This document shows, piece by piece, positions 15,276 to 24,033 of a stretch of 64,000 nucleotides of DNA. The stretch is from NCBI RefSeq assembly GCF_036697405.1, contig NZ_JBAHWA010000007.1:1-64000 (forward strand), given 5' to 3'. Position numbers and translations under genes: made by a program. The first letter of the stretch is position 1; each line of letters opens with the position of its first letter. Source of the DNA: Lysobacter sp036697405. GTDB lineage: Bacteria > Pseudomonadota > Gammaproteobacteria > Xanthomonadales > Xanthomonadaceae. Below the pieces are notes generated by a model that did no database searches, was not told where the DNA came from, and saw only the letters and a program-made list of their open reading frames with translations.

Positions 15276-17294
15276 TCACCAGACTTCGCAGCGGTCCTTG
15301 GCCGGGCGCACCATCGGGGCGTCGGCCTTGCATTGGAAGGCCTGTTGGAACGCCGGCAGGTTGGACAGCGGGCCGTTGACGCGGTACTTGGCGATGGGGT
15401 GTGGGTCGCCCTGGATCATGCTGCGCTGGGTTTCCATGCGGGTTTCGTCGCCGCGCCATTGGCCCCAGGCGATGAAGAACTGCTGCTCGGGGGTGAAGCC
15501 GTCCAGGGTGGGTTCGGGGCCTTTGCCTTCGCGCGACTTCAGATAACCGCGGTAGGCGAGCTTGGCGCCGGCCAGGTCGCCGATGGATTCGCCCAGCACC
15601 AGCTTGCCGTTGTGGTGCACGCCGGGTTCGATGAAGTAGCCCTCGAACTGGTCGACCACGCATTGGCCCTTGGCGGCGAACTGCTTGCCGTCGGCGGGGG
15701 TCCACCAGTTGGCCAGGCGGCCCTGGGCGTCGAACTGGGCGCCCTGGTCGTCGAAGCCGTGGCTGATCTCGTGGCCGATGACCACGCCGATGGCGCCGTA
15801 GTTGACGGCGTCGGTGGCGGTGAGGTCGAACGCGGGCGGTTGCAGGATGCCGGCGGGGAAGACGATCTCGTTCTGTTGGGGGTTGTAGTAGGCGTTGGAG
15901 GTGGGCGGGGTCATGCCCCAGCGGCTGCGGTCGGTGGGTTTGCCGACCTGGCTGCGGTTGTCGGCGACGTTCCAGCGTTGCGCGGCGACCAGGTTGTCCC
16001 AGGCGGATCCGCGGCTGACGACCACGCCTTTGTAATCCTTGAACTTGTCGGGGTAGCCCAGTTTGGGGAAGAAGGTGGCGCGCTTTTCCAGGGCTTTTTG
16101 CTTGGTGGCCTCGTCCATCCAGTCGAGTTCGCGGAGGGTGTCGTCCATGGCCAGCAGGATGTTTTTGACCATCTCCTGCATGCGCGCCTTGGCTTCGGGC
16201 GGGAAGTATTTTTCGACGTACTTCTGGCCAAGGGCTTCGCCGAGCTGGGTGTCGGTGAGTTCGGCGCAGCGCTTCCAGCGCGGTTTGATCTGGGTGGCGC
16301 CGGTGAGGAACTTGCCGTTGAAGGCGAAGTTTTCCTCGACGAAGGGCGTGGAGAGGGAGTCGGCGAAGTAATTGAGCAGTTGCCACTCCAGATAGGTCTG
16401 CCATTGCGCGACCGGGGTGGTAGCCAGTTCCTTTTCGAACTGGCGCAGGAACTTGGGCTGGCTCACGTTGACGGCGTTGCGCGGGATGCCGGCGGCGTCG
16501 AAGTAGCGGGCCCAGTCGAAGCTGGGCGCCAGCTTGGTCAGGTCGGCGAAGGCAGTGGGGTTGTCCTGCAGTTTGGGATCACGCAGTTGCACGTTGTCCA
16601 GCGAGGCCTCGGCCAGGCGCTTTTCGAAGTCGAACACGACTTGGGCGTTCTGCTTGGCCTGCTCGACCGGCAATCCAGACAGTTCGAACAGCTTGGCGAC
16701 GTGCACGAGGTACTTGGCGCGCGCTTCGACGAAACGGGGCTCGGGCTTGAGGTAATAGTCGCGGTCGGGCATGCCCAGGCCGCTGGCGTAGAGGTGGGCG
16801 ACGGTGCGCGAGGGTTCGTGCAGGTCTTCGCCGGCGTAGAGGCCGAAGGGCACGGGCACACCGACGTCGTGCAGCTTGCCGATCATGCGTTGCACGTCGT
16901 CTTTTCCGCTGAAGCTGCTGATCTCAGCGCGCCAGGGTTGCAGCGGCTGGCTGCCCAGCGCGTCGATGCGGGATTCGTCCATGCAGGCGGCGTAGAAGTC
17001 GCCGGCGAGCTGGCCGGCGCTGCCCTTGGGCCAGTCGGTGCGCGCGGACAATTCGTTGAGGATGTCGCGCACGTGTTCCTTGTTGACCTCACCGGACTGC
17101 CAGCGCCGGCTCCAGCGGTCCATGTAGGCCGGGATCGGGTTCTGTTTGCGCCAGGCGCCGTTGGCGTAGTCGAAGAAGTCGGTGCACGGGTCGCCGGCGC
17201 GGTTGATGTCGGCGGGTTGGATGCCATGCACGGCGCCGGCGGAGGCGGTGGTGGAAGCGGCGAGCAATACGACTAGCGGAAGGCTGGACTTCAT
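15276..17294 (-). CDS. M13 family zinc metallopeptidase (PepO/neprilysin-like)
   Basis: 672 residues with a Sec signal (MKSSLPLVVLLAASTTASAG), so periplasmic or secreted. The N-terminal M13 domain begins DPCTDFFDYANGAWRKQNPI. The catalytic domain has NAYYNPQQNEIVFPAGILQP, the zinc site VIGHEISHGFDDQG (H508, H512) and GESIGDLAG, whose Glu is the third ligand. The chain ends CEVW, the usual M13 C-terminus that ties back through a disulfide. Length is normal for bacterial members. It would degrade peptides outside the cytoplasm. It stands alone, with repeat-filled gaps on both sides. Confidence 0.95.
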   Translation of the reverse strand: MKSSLPLVVLLAASTTASAGAVHGIQPADINRAGDPCTDFFDYANGAWRKQNPIPAYMDRWSRRWQSGEVNKEHVRDILNELSARTDWPKGSAGQLAGDFYAACMDESRIDALGSQPLQPWRAEISSFSGKDDVQRMIGKLHDVGVPVPFGLYAGEDLHEPSRTVAHLYASGLGMPDRDYYLKPEPRFVEARAKYLVHVAKLFELSGLPVEQAKQNAQVVFDFEKRLAEASLDNVQLRDPKLQDNPTAFADLTKLAPSFDWARYFDAAGIPRNAVNVSQPKFLRQFEKELATTPVAQWQTYLEWQLLNYFADSLSTPFVEENFAFNGKFLTGATQIKPRWKRCAELTDTQLGEALGQKYVEKYFPPEAKARMQEMVKNILLAMDDTLRELDWMDEATKQKALEKRATFFPKLGYPDKFKDYKGVVVSRGSAWDNLVAAQRWNVADNRSQVGKPTDRSRWGMTPPTSNAYYNPQQNEIVFPAGILQPPAFDLTATDAVNYGAIGVVIGHEISHGFDDQGAQFDAQGRLANWWTPADGKQFAAKGQCVVDQFEGYFIEPGVHHNGKLVLGESIGDLAGAKLAYRGYLKSREGKGPEPTLDGFTPEQQFFIAWGQWRGDETRMETQRSMIQGDPHPIAKYRVNGPLSNLPAFQQAFQCKADAPMVRPAKDRCEVW

Positions 17295-17701
17295 CGCGGC
17301 AACGTCCTTGCTGGAAGGGTTTGGTCACTATAGCCAGGGGGTGGAGGGGGGCCTGTACCGGAAGTCCTGGGGTGGTTTGGGAGGGTTGCGGTTTGATGGG
17401 TGCGCGCGGTAAGTGCGGTGGCGTGGTCGCGGCTTGCGCCGCTCCTACAGAGGGCCTTGGGGTGGCGTGGTGTGTGGGGTGGCGGGGTCGCGGCTTACGC
17501 CGCTCCTACCCCAAAGCCTGCTGTGGGAGCGGCGTTAGCCGCGAGGGTCGGTCGGTGTGTCGGTCACCTGCCCTACTCTCGTCCCTTAAGCTTCGGGCGG
17601 TGGGCTTGTGCGCCGGATCGTTGCGATGCGGTGGTGCAGGCCGAGGGAGCGCGGGCGCGGTGGGTGTGGGCCTGCGCGGGGATGACCACCAGGGGGATGA
17701 G
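17295..17701. repeat. Gap filled with REP-like palindromes
   Basis: 407 bases containing at least three copies in both orientations: CGCGGCTTGCGCCGCTCCTA near 17431 and 17491, and GGAGCGGCGTTAGCCGCGAG near 17525. The copies form inverted pairs that would fold into hairpins. No gene is supported before the lipoprotein start at 17702. Confidence 0.6.
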
Positions 17702-18181
17702 ATGACTCGATATCGGGGAGTTCGCAGGTTGGCCGTGCTGGCTGCGGCGGCGTTGTGCGTGTTGTCGGGGTGTGCGTCGGTGGGCAAAGGCGACGTTGCG
17801 GGCCTGCCCATGGAGCAGCGCGTGGGAACGGGCTTGTTGGGCGCCGGCTTGGTCGGCGCACCGGCGGGTTGGCCGGAGGCGGTGCCGTTGCCCGAAGGCG
17901 CGCCGATCGACGGCTACCGTTGCGTGGGGCGGCATTGCACCTTGTGGTTCGGGCTGATGACGCTCGACGAGGCGATGGCGCTGAAGCACAAATACATCAA
18001 GTTGCTGCGCGATAGCGGGCAATGGGAATTGCTGGGTTCGGACGAGCAGTACGAGGCGCAGGCCTTTCGCTATACGGGCAAGACGGAGTCCGGCTGCGGG
18101 TACACCTTGGAGATCGAGCAAGGGTCCATCCCGAACGACTATTACCATCGTTGGCGGGTGTCGACGTCGTTGACGTGGTGA
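17702..18181 (+). CDS. Lipoprotein of unknown function
   Basis: 159 residues from the ATG at 17702, which opens a lipoprotein signal (MTRYRGVRRLAVLAAAALCV, lipobox LSGC); the frame is open further upstream but that part is repeat DNA. The mature part holds WPEAVPLPEGAPIDGYRC, CTLWFGLMTLDEAMALKHKY, and a C-terminal YRYTGKTESGCGYTLEIE-type block (FRYTGKTESGCGYTLEIEQG). Four cysteines could make two disulfides. I do not recognise the family. AGGGGG lies a few bases before the start. Confidence 0.72.
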   Translation: MTRYRGVRRLAVLAAAALCVLSGCASVGKGDVAGLPMEQRVGTGLLGAGLVGAPAGWPEAVPLPEGAPIDGYRCVGRHCTLWFGLMTLDEAMALKHKYIKLLRDSGQWELLGSDEQYEAQAFRYTGKTESGCGYTLEIEQGSIPNDYYHRWRVSTSLTW

Positions 18182-18774
18182 GGGGGTTGGGGTGAGGGTT
18201 CAGCGCAAGCGATGGGCTGCAACCTCCTGCGGCCCTCATCCGCCCTTCGGGCCCCTTCTCCCGCACGCGGGAGAAGGGAAGATCAAAAGGCGCTGCGTGC
18301 TTTCGCCCTTCTCCTTCCGGGAGAGGGGTTGGGGTGAGGGTTCGGCGCGAGTGCGTGGCCGCCACCTCATCCCGGACCCTCATCCGGCGCTGCGCGCCAC
18401 CTTCTCCCAAGGGAGAAGGGAAGACCAAAGGCGCTGCACGTCTTGGCAGGGAAGACCAAAAGCCTGTGTGCTTTAGCCCCTCTCCCTTGGGAGAGGGGTT
18501 GGGGTGAGGGTTCGGGGTGCGAGTAATGGGCTCCGACCGCCTGCGGCCCTCATCTGCCCTCCGGGCATCTTCTCACCCCTGGACACCCTCCGGGCGCCGC
18601 AAGCGGGAGAAGGGAGGATCAAGAGCGCGGCGGGCTTTGGTAGGAGCGGCGTGAGCCGCGACCGCGCAGTTGTGTCTACGGCGCGGGTGACGATTCGCGT
18701 AGCGATCGGCCAACGATGGCGCCCAGAGAAACGCCCGCCGGTGGCGGGCGTTTCGGGTACGGCGGTGCGGCGGT
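18182..18774. repeat. Array of GAGAGGGGTTGGGGTGAGGG / CCCTCATCC-type repeats
   Basis: 593 bases with at least three copies of an inverted element pairing (G)GAGAGGGGTTGGGGTGAGGG with (A)CCCTCATCCGCCCTTCGG followed by CCTTCTCCC...GGGAGAAGG. Copies lie around 18190-18290, 18300-18420 and 18478-18615. One REP-like palindrome (GGTAGGAGCGGCGTGAGCCG) lies at about 18640-18662. A further hairpin, ACGCCCGCCGGTGGCGGGCGT (written in two halves: ACGCCCGCC / GGCGGGCGT), sits at about 18731-18751, just past the stop of the minus-strand gene, and may be its terminator. No gene seen. Confidence 0.65.
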
Positions 18775-19998
18775 TTACTTCACGTAGATCGAGGTGATGT
18801 GCGAGCCCAGCGCGCTGCCGTTGACGCTGCTCATCTCGCCGTTCTTCCAGATCACGGCCTTGGCGTACTGGTTGATGATGTTGTTGGTGCTGCCGCCCAC
18901 GTAGACGTCGGTGCCGTGGACGAAAACAGAGGTGGCGATGGCGCTTTCGCTCTCTTCGGACAGGTCCACGCCTGTGGTATTGATCCACAGCTTGGCCACG
19001 TACTTGCCGCTGGGGCGCAGCTCCCAACCGACGGCGTAGACGCGAGTGCCCACGACCTGCAGGTCGGTCACGCGGGAGTGCATGCCCGCCTTGCCCAGGG
19101 TCACGCCGTAGAAGACGCCCGGCGTGCCGTAGTCGGCGGGCGCCGCGCCGTGCGATAGCGCGCGGTAGATGTAGCCGGCACGGTAGAAGATGCTGTTCTC
19201 ATGGGCATAAGGCGCGAACGAGCCGCCCGCGTACACGTTGGTGGTGGTGGTGGTGACGGCCTCCACGTAAGGCAGCGGGAAGTATGGGATCTCGGTGCCG
19301 TTGACCCACATCGTGCCGCTGCCGAACGCGCCGGGGGTTGTCGGGTGGCCTTCCATCGTGAATGCGTGGGTACCGACGACATAGGTCTGGCCGTTGCGCA
19401 CGGCCATGCGCGTGCCCATGCCGCGGTAGGCGCTGGGGTTGATCGGCAGCAAGGTCATCTGGCCGTTCTTCCAGTACACCGGCTTCATGTCGGCGAAGTT
19501 GGGCTGGGGGCCGGCGATGCTGCTGAACTTCGCGTCGGTGTAGCCGGTGGTGTAGATCGTGTTGCCTTCGATGAACAAACCCTTGGCGCCGGCGAACTGG
19601 TTGACGTAGGTGCTTGAGATGCTGGCGATCTGGCTGTGGATCTGGCCGTTCTTCCAGACCATGGCCGAGGAATCGGCGGCGGCGGCGTTGTTGGTGGTGA
19701 TGTTGGCGGTGCCGGCCACGTAGACGTCGGGCTCGCCGGTTTCGAAGTTGTCGACCACGAAGATATCGTTGGCTTCCTTGGCGCCGGTGTTGTAGCTGTT
19801 GACCAGCGGCGGCAGGTCGGTGCGCACGCCGTCCACCCACATGGCGGCTTGCCAGTTCGGGGTGTAGGCGGTGCCGACGGCGTAGACCTTGGGGGTGTCG
19901 ACCGGGCCGCAGGGGTTGCAGAGCTCGAGTGCGGCGACCGGCAGCGACAGCGCGGACAGCAGTACGGTCGCCAGCAGGCGGGGCTTGAGGTTCTTCAT
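18775..19998 (-). CDS. Secreted repeat protein, probable beta propeller
   Basis: 407 residues with a Sec signal (MKNLKPRLLATVLLSALSLP, then VAALELCNPC). The mature chain repeats a unit in which a name/value strand (VYAVGTAY, VYVAGTAN, TIYTTGYTD, TYVVGTHAF, VYAGGSFA, VYAVGWEL, VYVGGSTN) precedes a block such as AMWVDGV, AMVWKNGQ, PVYWKNGQ, TMWVNGTE, KLWINTTG or AVIWKNGE. Six or seven units imply a propeller-like fold. Function unknown; extracellular or periplasmic location is inferred. Start at ATG 19998. Confidence 0.8.
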   Translation of the reverse strand: MKNLKPRLLATVLLSALSLPVAALELCNPCGPVDTPKVYAVGTAYTPNWQAAMWVDGVRTDLPPLVNSYNTGAKEANDIFVVDNFETGEPDVYVAGTANITTNNAAAADSSAMVWKNGQIHSQIASISSTYVNQFAGAKGLFIEGNTIYTTGYTDAKFSSIAGPQPNFADMKPVYWKNGQMTLLPINPSAYRGMGTRMAVRNGQTYVVGTHAFTMEGHPTTPGAFGSGTMWVNGTEIPYFPLPYVEAVTTTTTNVYAGGSFAPYAHENSIFYRAGYIYRALSHGAAPADYGTPGVFYGVTLGKAGMHSRVTDLQVVGTRVYAVGWELRPSGKYVAKLWINTTGVDLSEESESAIATSVFVHGTDVYVGGSTNNIINQYAKAVIWKNGEMSSVNGSALGSHITSIYVK

Positions 19999-20591
19999 GG
20001 GTGCCTGGATTCCTTGGTGGGCAGACGCCGCAGTCGTTGCGGCGCGCAGAGGTAGACCGGTGCGGCGCCGGAAACATGACAGGCGGGATGGCGGAAGTGC
20101 GGCGGCGTCAGCGGAAGCCGGAGCCGTCGTTTGGATGGCGGTGGGGTTGCGGCCTGCGTGTGGGAGCGAGTGCGGCTTACGCTGTTCCTGCGGGTTGCGA
20201 CGCCGCTGGGGGGATGGCGCTTGGGGGGATCGCGGCTTACGCCGCTCTCACAAGGGGCGCGGCGATGCGGGTTGGGGCGTCGCTGGCCTCTGGTTGACGG
20301 GTCGCGGCTTGCGCCGCTCCTACAGGGGGAGCGGCGGTGCGGGTTGGGACGACGCTGGCCTGTGGTTGACGGGTCGCGGCTTGCGCCGCTCCTACAGGGG
20401 GAGCGGCGGTGCGGGTTGGGACGACGCTGGTCTCTGGTGGGCGGGTCGCGGCTTACGCCGCTCCTACAGGGGGGTGCGGCGGTGCGGGTTGGGACGACGC
20501 TGGCCTCTGGTGGGCGGGTCGCGGCTTGCGCCGTTTCTAACTTAAAACGATTGGGGTGGCGCGGGTGCGGGGCGTTGGCGCTACGGGGCGC
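19999..20591. other. Gene-free gap holding the 72-bp tandem array
   Basis: 593 bases. The right half is occupied by the tandem array at 20261-20547. The left half has two more diverged palindrome copies (GCGGCTTACGCTGTTCCTGC and GATCGCGGCTTACGCCGCTC). The long open frame crossing the array is a product of the repeat, not a gene. Confidence 0.55.
20261..20547. repeat. Tandem repeat, four copies of a 72-73 bp unit containing a REP palindrome
   Basis: Units begin with GGCGATGCGG or GGCGGTGCGG at 20261, 20333, 20405 and 20478; the last is partial. Each reads GGTTGGGACGACGCTGG-type sequence, then CTCTGGTTGACGGG or TCTGGTGGGCGGG, then TCGCGGCTTGCGCCGCTCCT and ACAGGGGG. The spacing of 72, 72 and 73 shows head-to-tail amplification of a palindrome plus its flank. 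Confidence 0.85.
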
Positions 20592-21149
20592 TTAGCCGCG
20601 CCAGTTGGCGTGGCTGCGCCAGAACTCGACGCTGCGCTGGTAGGCGGCGCGGTCCAGGCGGACGCCGGAGCCGCCCTCCTCCACGCCCAGGGCGTTGCGC
20701 ATCATGGTGATCGGCGCCATCGGCGTTTCCACTGGTTCGGCGGTGTACATGCAGCCGACCACGCCCCAGTCGGCGTCGGTGCGGGTGCCCTCTTTCGCCA
20801 ACTGCTCGCGGCTGTAGAGGATGACGATCAGGTAGTCGGCCACCGGCGGGTCCAGGCCTTCGAACCAGCGCACCAGCACGGGCAACTCGTCCTGGGTGCG
20901 CGCGTCGTAGTCGCTGCGCAGCAGGTGGCGGTTGGCGTCGGTGATGGGCACGGCCAGGCAGCGGGTCGAGGTCCAGTTGCGATGCACGTGCAGCTTGCAG
21001 AACGGCGCGTAGCCGTCGAGCACCTGCAGCGGCGCCACCTCGTTGAGGTGGCGCTCGAACTGGTCGGGCGTGCAGTCCTGGATGGTGTTGCGGCGCGGCT
21101 CGCGCGGGAACAGGCGGGCGCGGGCGAAATCGGTGAGGACGATGGTCAT
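20592..21149 (-). CDS. DUF3228 family protein
   Basis: 185 residues from the ATG at 21149 (MTIVLTDFARARLFPREPRR); an in-frame ATG at 21188 would add 13 residues. I prefer 21149 because the family normally begins with this LTDF block, and because the fragmentary copy at 22141-22218 preserves exactly this ATG. Conserved blocks: PLQVLDGYAPFCKLHVHRNW, CLAVPITDANRHLLRSDY, VGCMYTAEPVETPMAPITMM and RNALGVEEGGSGVRLDR, typical of DUF3228. It is cytoplasmic and its biochemical role is unknown. Confidence 0.8.
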   Translation of the reverse strand: MTIVLTDFARARLFPREPRRNTIQDCTPDQFERHLNEVAPLQVLDGYAPFCKLHVHRNWTSTRCLAVPITDANRHLLRSDYDARTQDELPVLVRWFEGLDPPVADYLIVILYSREQLAKEGTRTDADWGVVGCMYTAEPVETPMAPITMMRNALGVEEGGSGVRLDRAAYQRSVEFWRSHANWRG

Positions 21150-21247
21150 GCGGGGCGCGGGCGACGAGGACAGCGCATTATCCGGCATGCGCGCGGCCTG
21201 TCTTCAAACCGGGTTCCGCCGCATGGCGCGGCGGAACCCGGCGGGCA

Positions 21248-22081
21248 TCAACGACCGTCCGGCGCGTTTCCGGCGACGGAGCGCACAGCCTCGGCAACCG
21301 CCTTCGGGGCCTCGCGGTGGATGTTGTGGCCGGTGGCGAAGTAGCGGTGCGTGCCGCGTGAGTACGCGGCGAACAGGGCCGCGTGCTGGCGCTTCCACAG
21401 CGCCTTGCCCTGCGCGGTTTCCTCGAACACGAAGGGCTCGGCCGCCACTTGCGTGGAGGTCATCAGGGCCACCGGCAGATCGGGTTCGCGCTGCGGCGCC
21501 AGCGCCGCTTCGCTGTCCAGCTGGGCGATCAGCAGCTTGTAGTCGGCGACCCACTTGGGCGGCAGGACCGACTCCAGGGTGCGGTCGTCGGCCAGCACGC
21601 GCTCGCGATCGGCCTTCATGAACTCGTGCCGCTGCGACAGCGTGGCCGGATCGACCAGCACCAGGCCCTGCAGGCGCTCGGGATGACGCCGCGCGTACTC
21701 GGTGGCCAACAGGCCGCCGTAGGAATGGCCCACCAGCACGATCTTTCGGCCCGGCGCCAGCGCCTCGATCACCGCGCCCAGGTCCTGCACGTGCTGGTCG
21801 ATGGTCTTGGCCTGGCCGTCGCTGCCGGACTTGCCCAGGCCGGCGCGCGCATAGGCGATGCATCGGCACTGCGGGCCGAGGTCGGCGATGACGTCCTTCC
21901 ACACACCCGCGTCCTGGCCGAAGCCGGACTCGAACACGACGGCCATGGGGCCCTCGCCTTGCTGCTCCGCCGACAGGCTGTAGCCCGTACGCGCGACCTG
22001 CACTTCCCCCGCGTAGGCGCCCGTCGCGCACAGTGCTAGCAACGACAACGCCCATGCTTTCATCGACAACGCTTTATGCAC
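21248..22081 (-). CDS. Exported alpha/beta hydrolase
   Basis: 277 residues. GTG at 22081 with AGGGGAATGCA upstream; an ATG at 22063 (MKAWALSLLALCATGAYAGE) would give an equally good Sec signal. Alpha/beta hydrolase motifs: VVFESGFGQDAGVW (oxyanion loop), IAYARAGLGKSG and VLVGHSYGGLLATEYARRHP, with nucleophile Ser in GHSYGG. The late histidine is probably in GHNIHRE or GTHRYFATGHN. Substrate unknown; an esterase or peptidase-like periplasmic enzyme is likely. The gene is flanked on both sides by DUF3228 sequence (whole gene one side, remnant the other). Confidence 0.85.
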   Translation of the reverse strand: MHKALSMKAWALSLLALCATGAYAGEVQVARTGYSLSAEQQGEGPMAVVFESGFGQDAGVWKDVIADLGPQCRCIAYARAGLGKSGSDGQAKTIDQHVQDLGAVIEALAPGRKIVLVGHSYGGLLATEYARRHPERLQGLVLVDPATLSQRHEFMKADRERVLADDRTLESVLPPKWVADYKLLIAQLDSEAALAPQREPDLPVALMTSTQVAAEPFVFEETAQGKALWKRQHAALFAAYSRGTHRYFATGHNIHREAPKAVAEAVRSVAGNAPDGR

Positions 22082-22140
22082 TGCATTCCCCTGTGATTTC
22101 GATTTGAGTTGGCCCGTCGCAAGGACGGCCAGGAAGTGTA

Positions 22141-22218
22141 TCGGTGATGGACACGGCCGGGCAGCGGGTGGAGGTCCAGTTGCGGTGCACGTGCAGCTTG
22201 CAAGAGGACGATGGTCAT
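22141..22218 (-). pseudogene. Remnant of the DUF3228 gene with internal deletion
   Basis: On the minus strand ATGACCATCGTCCTC is joined directly to DNA equal to CTGCACGTGCATCGCAACTG and the following bases of the DUF3228 gene (21003 down to 20944). About 50 codons are missing and the frame is lost. The leader (GTCATGCGGGGC on the plus strand) is conserved too. A partial gene duplication has since decayed. Confidence 0.75.
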
Positions 22219-22252
22219 GCGGGGCTCCGAACGAAGAGGCTGGCCGCGCCTG

Positions 22253-23902
22253 TCACAGCGCGGAGAACTCCGCCTCCCACTTGCCGTTGTGCAAGCCGAG
22301 GATGCTGGCATCGGGCGCGAAACAAAGCACGGGCAGGTCCGGGGCGATGCGCATCAGGCGGCAATTGAACGGCGCCTCGCCCGTTTTGTCCCAGTCGTTC
22401 TTGGCCGGCACGAAGGTGTAGGTCTCCCACACGCCGCTGAAGGCATTCATGTTCCAGCGGCTGGCCCAGCCGCGGTCGGCGCTGTCCATCTGCACGTCGT
22501 TGATGATGTAGGGCGGTCGGCCGATCTGGGCCCAGGTGTCGCCGTGGTCGGAGGAGATATGGACCTTGGAGAAGGCGCCCTGGCTCCAAAGCGCGCTCAC
22601 CACGCCGGTGGTCGGATCGATGCGATGAGAGGAAATGCGCGCGCCGGGGGTGATGGTCTTCCACTGCCCGCTGGCCAGGTCCAGCCGTTGCAGGGCCGTA
22701 CCGGCCAGGACGTAGTAGCGTCCGCCCGCCAACTGCCCGCGCGCGCCGAGCCAACCGACCTGATCCTTGGGCGCCAGGACGAATTCCTTGGACAGGGCCA
22801 GGTCGGCGAGGTCGTCGCTGCGCCCGATGTAGACGCGCAGGCGCACCGAGGGCGTGCCTCTCACGGCGGCCACCAGGCCGTTGCCGCGCGGGGCGTTGGA
22901 ATCCTCGAACTTTTCGGTGGAGGTGACGATCCAGCTGCCGTCGGCGTGGTCGATGTCGATGATGGATTCCAGACGGCCCAGGGCCTTCAGCTCCGCCCAG
23001 GTCGCGCCGCCGTCGCGGCTGGCGCGCAGGTGGCCGTCGTCGCTGCCGGCGACCAGGCGACCGTCGGCGTGCTCCACCGCCAGGATCTGCCGCAGCGTGT
23101 CCATGCCCGTGCTGCTCCACTGACCATCCGGCGTGCGCTTGCGCAACTGCCCGAGGTCGGCGGGGAAGAACAGCGTGCCGTCGGCGAGCCGCGCGGGCTC
23201 GTCCTGCAGCGGCGGCGTGATGCCACGAAGCAGGCGCAGGAATTCCTTGGGGTCCTTGGCCGCGATCAGCGCGTCCTGGGTGGAAGGCTTGTTGACCTTG
23301 CGATCGTAGGCCAGCAGCAGGTCGGCGATCAGGCCCAGGCCGGTCTTCTCACGGATGGTGATGGGCGCGGACACCGAGGCCATCGAAAAAGGAATGGGGG
23401 CCGGGTCTTTCAGCACCGCCGCGATCGGCTTGATGGCTTCCGCCAGCGCCCCCGCATGCTCCGGATGCGGGACCGGCACCACGACGAACTGATAGCCGCC
23501 CACATTCACCGGCATCAGGTCGCCCAGGTCCGTCACACGCCCCGCCTGGACCTCGAACTCCGGCCCTTCCCGCCAATCGGACGCGAGTTTGTCCGGCGGA
23601 CCGAATGCAGGCGCGGCCGGCCATTTGAGTACGCCCCAGAGTTTGATCTTGTAGCGGCCTGCCGGCAGCCACTTCGCGACGGCGTGCGCCGCAGGCAACG
23701 ACGTCACGGCCGCCGGTGTGTCTATCACCCAATCCTTGCCGCCCGCCACCGGAGTGACGGTGAGCGCTTCGCCGCCGCCCTTCGGGAATGAGGCATAGAC
23801 ATAACCGTGCGTAGGCGCCAACTCGGCCGGTACCTGCGGTTTTTCCTTGGCGGCTGCCGGCAGCGCCAGCATCAGGCCCATCGCAAACAAAATGGCTCGC
23901 AC
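22253..23902 (-). CDS. Exported Asp-box (BNR/sialidase-like) propeller protein
   Basis: 549 residues with Sec signal MRAILFAMGLMLALPAAA. Asp-box motifs SRDGGATWAEL and SSDHGDTWAQI, plus related strands (DGHLRAS, FSKVHISSDHG), point to a beta propeller of the BNR/VPS10-like class over about residues 200-540. The N-terminal 170 residues hold beta strands but no known domain. There are no clear sialidase catalytic residues (no FRIP), so enzyme activity is doubtful. Located in the periplasm or secreted. The next gene on this strand downstream is the DUF3228 remnant. Confidence 0.78.
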   Translation of the reverse strand: MRAILFAMGLMLALPAAAKEKPQVPAELAPTHGYVYASFPKGGGEALTVTPVAGGKDWVIDTPAAVTSLPAAHAVAKWLPAGRYKIKLWGVLKWPAAPAFGPPDKLASDWREGPEFEVQAGRVTDLGDLMPVNVGGYQFVVVPVPHPEHAGALAEAIKPIAAVLKDPAPIPFSMASVSAPITIREKTGLGLIADLLLAYDRKVNKPSTQDALIAAKDPKEFLRLLRGITPPLQDEPARLADGTLFFPADLGQLRKRTPDGQWSSTGMDTLRQILAVEHADGRLVAGSDDGHLRASRDGGATWAELKALGRLESIIDIDHADGSWIVTSTEKFEDSNAPRGNGLVAAVRGTPSVRLRVYIGRSDDLADLALSKEFVLAPKDQVGWLGARGQLAGGRYYVLAGTALQRLDLASGQWKTITPGARISSHRIDPTTGVVSALWSQGAFSKVHISSDHGDTWAQIGRPPYIINDVQMDSADRGWASRWNMNAFSGVWETYTFVPAKNDWDKTGEAPFNCRLMRIAPDLPVLCFAPDASILGLHNGKWEAEFSAL

Positions 23903-24033
23903 TCGAACTCCCCCTGGACGAATCGCAATTCATGCCGAGGAAGTCCGAACAGACGCGTCCCCCCGGCGCATCAACCACCGGAGCACATCGGCGCCGGGAC
24001 GGGCGCGGGAACACTCCCGCACCCGCACAAGCT

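Noticed and set aside
20261..20547. CRISPR array
   Set aside because: Units are head-to-tail and nearly identical throughout, with no variable spacers, and no cas genes are present.
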